Source: DATBRC01 sp036560485 (GTDB lineage: Bacteria > Pseudomonadota > Gammaproteobacteria > Burkholderiales > Burkholderiaceae_D). From it: 64,000 nt of DNA. Numbering within the stretch: the stretch's first letter is position 1; every line of letters begins with the position of its first letter. This document shows, one piece after another, positions 61,115 through 64,000 of this stretch. A program made the translations under genes and the position numbers. The DNA is taken from the NCBI GenBank assembly GCA_036560485.1, contig DATBRC010000020.1:62001-126000 (forward strand). The letters run 5' to 3'. The notes beneath the pieces are model-generated. The model saw only the letters and a program-made list of their open reading frames with translations. It did no database searches and was not told the DNA's origin.

Positions 61115-61153
61115 TCTTTTGAAAAAACGAAAGTGAGAGTCGATATAAATTCG

Positions 61154-62077
61154 CTATCCACCCTGCTTCGCTTCTGTCTTCACTTCGACTTTTGCATCAG
61201 GTCCGATTTTCGGCAGAGCTTCGCGCCATTTCTGGGGTGTGCATAGCGCCCACTGCGCTTTCGGTGCGTAAAACAATGCTGCCTGTGTGCGTGACAATTG
61301 ATAAAACGATGGCTGTTGGATCACTTTGACTATGCCACCGCTCAAATAAAATTCGACCGAGAATTTCGGATAAGCCATCACCAATCCATCGGCCACAAAC
61401 GATACGTCTTCCGGTTTGATGATTGCCGCTACCTGGTTTTCTTCTGCACCGGGCGAGATCGCGCTCAATGCAAGTTGCGTTTTCTTAAACTCCTCACGAT
61501 CCTTCATGTCATCGCGCGTGGTGTATAGGGTTTTAAGAATGTTGAATGGATTCGTTCCCATATCGACAAGTGATTTGACTTGATTGACCATTGGGTTACC
61601 GACGACACCTTTGATACTTTGTAAAGTCGACATACCGGAAAAGTCGAGTTGCACGGAGGTCGCCGGTGTAATACTGGACAACAAGCTGTCCGTCCAGGCA
61701 GACGCATCTTTTGCCCAGTGATTTTGTATGGCGGTTGAATAACCACGGCAGCTGTAAAATGCGCGCGCGTCCTGTTTGGAGATTGTGCCTGCCAATTTTT
61801 GGTCGATGAAAACAAGTCCGCCCACAGTGGTATCGGTCAGGGCGACATAGGAAATGAGGTGCCCGCGAAGATCAAGTGCCTCAAAGCGCTCCATGGCCGA
61901 CCCGGGTGGTATGGATTGCAATACTTCACGCGCATTGCTGGCAGTCGTGACAGTCAAACTGGTTGCGCCTGAATTGTGCTCGCCATTGTCGCTATTATCG
62001 GTCGCGTCCGGCTGCGCCGACGTGGCACAACCGATTAACGACAAGGAAACCATGAGAACCGCAGCAGTTGTTTTCAT
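61154..62077 (-). CDS. Predicted lipoprotein of unknown function
   Basis: A 307-residue lipoprotein. The start at 62077 has AGGA upstream, and the signal peptide ends in LIGC (lipobox). A Ser/Asn/Asp-rich linker follows, then a globular domain with 'SLTVTTASNAREVLQSIPPG' and 'FYSCRGYSTAIQNHW'. I do not recognise the domain. The protein is probably in the outer membrane facing the periplasm. It is 40 bases upstream of the YjbR-type gene on the same strand and downstream of the DTW gene. Confidence 0.8.
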   Translation of the reverse strand: MKTTAAVLMVSLSLIGCATSAQPDATDNSDNGEHNSGATSLTVTTASNAREVLQSIPPGSAMERFEALDLRGHLISYVALTDTTVGGLVFIDQKLAGTISKQDARAFYSCRGYSTAIQNHWAKDASAWTDSLLSSITPATSVQLDFSGMSTLQSIKGVVGNPMVNQVKSLVDMGTNPFNILKTLYTTRDDMKDREEFKKTQLALSAISPGAEENQVAAIIKPEDVSFVADGLVMAYPKFSVEFYLSGGIVKVIQQPSFYQLSRTQAALFYAPKAQWALCTPQKWREALPKIGPDAKVEVKTEAKQGG

Positions 62078-62155
62078 CTCAATCCTTTTTTGTTTATTGT
62101 GATTATTGGCTTTACAGTATATGTGCAACGAACGACTCACCGGCAAAGGAAAGAC

Positions 62156-62878
62156 TCAATCGCTCGAAGTATTGCGTGAAGACCTGGCATAGGCATTTCT
62201 ATGGTGCGGCGGTACAAACTGTAATTGCTGCTCGACCATCCTGTCAAATACTGCCAGCAGGTTATCGTGCCGCCGCGAGGCAATTGGAAATTGATAGAAG
62301 GATCCCACCAGTTCAATCACCTGATGAATCGCTTCAATGGTGGAATAACATCCGGCAGCCGGCTGTTTGCGCACACGAAAATTCGATGGCTGGTTTAATG
62401 AAAAACAAATACGCGGCAACGCATTAAGGTTTTGGCTATATCGCACCATCTTGCGCGCCGTCGCCCACGTCCCGTCAATCACAAAAATCACCAGCTTCTT
62501 GTCGCGTGCAAACTGCGCGCTGCGGTCTGCATCATGCAATTGCGACAGATTGATGGAGTCCTGTCCGGGATATAGCATGACACATTGATTTGCCGGATCG
62601 GCGATCAAGTCATTCACCAGTTCATGCTCCGAAAAATCTTCACCCTCGATCAAACAGGAATTCTCCAGACACAAATGCGACATGCGACCGGTCGCAATGC
62701 GACGCTGCACTTCGATTGGATGGATCAAAATGGCGAACGTGATCTGCGGATCAAAGCGCTGCACATGCGCACAATAACAATTGAATTTCGACTGGCGGCA
62801 GAGGTGGCAGGCTGCACGCACTTGCGGTGTTTGCTCGGCTAATGCCTGACGCTTGGCTCTATATTCGTGCAGCTTCAA
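62156..62878 (-). CDS. DTW domain protein (tRNA acp3U transferase family)
   Basis: A 240-residue DTW-domain protein. Four Cys in 'CHLCRQSKFNCYC' suggest a zinc site at the N-terminus, and the name-giving motif reads 'IDGTWATARKM' (DGTW). The family's characterised members (TapT type) add a 3-amino-3-carboxypropyl group to uridine in tRNA using SAM. 'HPIEVQRRIATGRMSHLCLENSCLIEG' is a conserved block. It stands just downstream of the uracil-DNA glycosylase gene on the same strand. Confidence 0.9.
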   Translation of the reverse strand: MKLHEYRAKRQALAEQTPQVRAACHLCRQSKFNCYCAHVQRFDPQITFAILIHPIEVQRRIATGRMSHLCLENSCLIEGEDFSEHELVNDLIADPANQCVMLYPGQDSINLSQLHDADRSAQFARDKKLVIFVIDGTWATARKMVRYSQNLNALPRICFSLNQPSNFRVRKQPAAGCYSTIEAIHQVIELVGSFYQFPIASRRHDNLLAVFDRMVEQQLQFVPPHHRNAYARSSRNTSSD

Positions 62879-62893
62879 ATCATTCTTTCAGGA

Positions 62894-63493
62894 TTAACTT
62901 GCATCGGAAAGTACCTCTGTGACCATGCCTTGCAAAGCGGGCAGCACTTCCTCTGCAAACCAGGGATTGCGCTTGATCCACAAATTGTTGCGCGGACTTG
63001 GATGAGGCAACGGAACAATTGCCGGCCAATAGTTGCGCCATTTTAAAACCAACTCGGTCAATGACACATTCTCATCGGGAAAATGGTAGGCCTGTGCATA
63101 CTGACCAATGACCAGTGTCAGCTTCAGGTTCGGCAAACAAGCCAGCAGCTGCCTGCGCCACGTAGCCGCACACTCGGGACGAGGAGGCAGATCGCCAGAC
63201 TTCCCTGTTCCGGGAAAACAAAAACCCATCGGCAGAATAGCCACTTGCTTTTCGTCATAAAACGTCTGGCGCGACATGTTTAACCAAGTCCGCAGGCGAT
63301 CACCGCTTGCATCGTTGAATGGTATGCCCGTTTCATGAACCTTGCGGCCAGGCGCTTGACTGGCGATCAAGATTCGAGCCGAAGAATGCAGTTGTACGAC
63401 CGGTCGAGGACCAAGTGGCAAGTGTTGCGCACAAAGCGTACACGAACGAACTTCCGAAAGGAGCAAGTCTAGCGGCTTCGTGGATGATGTCAT
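62894..63493 (-). CDS. Uracil-DNA glycosylase family protein
   Basis: A 199-residue protein of the UDG superfamily (COG1573 type). Motif 1-like 'ILIASQAPGRKVHETGIPFNDASGDRLR' and motif 2-like 'PLPHPSPRN' are visible. Only two closely spaced Cys (SCTLC) occur near the N-terminus, so a four-Cys iron-sulfur cluster as in family 4 enzymes is not complete. It may remove damaged bases or act on nucleic acids otherwise. It shares orientation and a 15-base gap with the DTW gene. Confidence 0.87.
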   Translation of the reverse strand: MTSSTKPLDLLLSEVRSCTLCAQHLPLGPRPVVQLHSSARILIASQAPGRKVHETGIPFNDASGDRLRTWLNMSRQTFYDEKQVAILPMGFCFPGTGKSGDLPPRPECAATWRRQLLACLPNLKLTLVIGQYAQAYHFPDENVSLTELVLKWRNYWPAIVPLPHPSPRNNLWIKRNPWFAEEVLPALQGMVTEVLSDAS

Positions 63494-63561
63494 GAATGTT
63501 AAGAATAGTTATCCGTGGCGATATCAAAAAATGGAATATACATATGCCGGCGGATCCCGAG

Positions 63562-63930
63562 TTAATTTTTATCTGCAGGCGGCGGTGTCTTGCCAATCTG
63601 TTCGTTCTCAATCAACCATTCAATCGTCGCCAAATCCGCGACATCAATTGTCTTGAATTCAATGCCGATCCGAAAACCATTCCCATAGGGCCGTTCAATA
63701 CAATAAGTGATTCGACCGATAAATTTCATCAGCCGGGAACTATCGGGCAAATGAAAACGAAAACTCTGCATCGAATCCGGCTGCATCATTTCCTTGGAAA
63801 TAAATGCGAAACCACCTTTGGAAATATCGATCATTTTGATTTCAGTCCAGGCATCCGCTTGTGCACCGGCGATCCAGCCCTGTGCTTGCAAAATTTTCCG
63901 TGCGTGCTTACGTTTATTGCGAATGTACAT
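63562..63930 (-). CDS. PilZ domain protein (c-di-GMP receptor type)
   Basis: A 122-residue single-domain PilZ protein. The c-di-GMP-binding signature is present: the basic R-x3-R region near the N-terminus ('RNKRKHARK') and DISKGG (D-x-S-x-x-G). A beta-barrel pattern follows ('FIGRITYCIERPYGNGFRIGIEF'). It would translate c-di-GMP level into control of motility or exopolysaccharide. It is the leftward gene closest to the right edge of the window; the last 70 bases hold nothing recognisable. Confidence 0.92.
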   Translation of the reverse strand: MYIRNKRKHARKILQAQGWIAGAQADAWTEIKMIDISKGGFAFISKEMMQPDSMQSFRFHLPDSSRLMKFIGRITYCIERPYGNGFRIGIEFKTIDVADLATIEWLIENEQIGKTPPPADKN

Positions 63931-64000
63931 AACCAGTCAAATTTTCCAGGAATATTTGGCCATTGTACAAGGTACGGATTTTTGACGCGCCGGTTCAAGA

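Noticed and set aside
1..64000. CRISPR arrays, prophage or transposase genes
   Set aside because: No regularly spaced short repeats and no integrase, transposase or phage structural genes were seen in any frame listed.

Overview
This is a chromosomal window from a betaproteobacterium of the Burkholderiales, most like an Oxalobacteraceae member (Herminiimonas/Janthinobacterium type). The evidence is gene content and order: gmk-rpoZ-spoT beside yicC and a kinase/phosphatase pair, rph-rdgB-hemW, dnaB followed by DUF47-Pit, an E. coli-like LexA box, and moderate base composition. No plasmid, phage or transposase genes are seen. Accessory material is limited to small intergenic repeats, a few AT-rich genes, and what looks like a decayed tRNA.

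Layout. 1-4.8 kb: PhoH (cut by the window edge), a membrane protein, a Pit phosphate transporter with its DUF47 partner, and DnaB. 5-9.8 kb: a MarR regulator followed by a complete three-part EmrAB-type efflux system, with a clear promoter and overlapping dyad. 9.8-15.3 kb: a MetX-like hydrolase, two branched-chain-amino-acid-type binding proteins and an acyl-CoA ligase. 15.7-18 kb: a DUF695-RraB fusion, an EamA exporter and a small orphan. 18.1-30.6 kb: a guanidine-assimilation locus, the most notable region. 30.9-38.1 kb: a HEPN-like orphan, a two-component system, a cytochrome b/molybdopterin oxidoreductase/cytochrome c group with a Crp-type regulator, and a small gene behind two abutting LexA boxes. 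38.3-43 kb: an MFS transporter, a LysR regulator, a second MetX-like hydrolase and an iron alcohol dehydrogenase. 43-45.6 kb: a TonB-like orphan, small membrane and soluble proteins, tRNA-Ser and a tRNA-like relic. 45.6-58.9 kb: housekeeping genes (hemW, rdgB, rph, PP2C and kinase, yicC, gmk, rpoZ, spoT, greB, an EAL-HDOD protein, rlmJ). 59-64 kb: modB and modA without modC, then DTW, UDG and PilZ genes.

The guanidine locus holds an ABC importer (binding protein, permease, ATPase), a NikR-like ribbon-helix-helix regulator, a guanidine-I (ykkC) riboswitch with a plausible attenuator, the two carboxyguanidine deiminase subunits (formerly urea amidolyase-associated proteins), a biotin-dependent guanidine/urea carboxylase, allophanate hydrolase AtzF and a TorF-family outer-membrane protein. 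Three sigma-54-type promoters lie in front of the binding protein, the permease and the TorF gene. Each is followed by the same dyad, GTATTA-N16-TAATAC (one mismatch in one copy). That is the geometry of the classical NikR operator GTATGA-N16-TCATAC. The encoded NikR-like protein keeps only two of the four nickel ligands. I infer a small regulon with nitrogen-type sigma-54 activation, a NikR-fold repressor that probably no longer senses nickel, and riboswitch control of the catabolic half. The TorF gene also shares its whole leader and signal-peptide coding region with the binding-protein gene, which suggests a role as the outer-membrane entry step.

Five intergenic copies of one REP-like inverted-repeat family and two TAGAACTC-ended miniature elements are scattered through the window. 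All functions come from reading the sequence alone; nothing was searched or computed.
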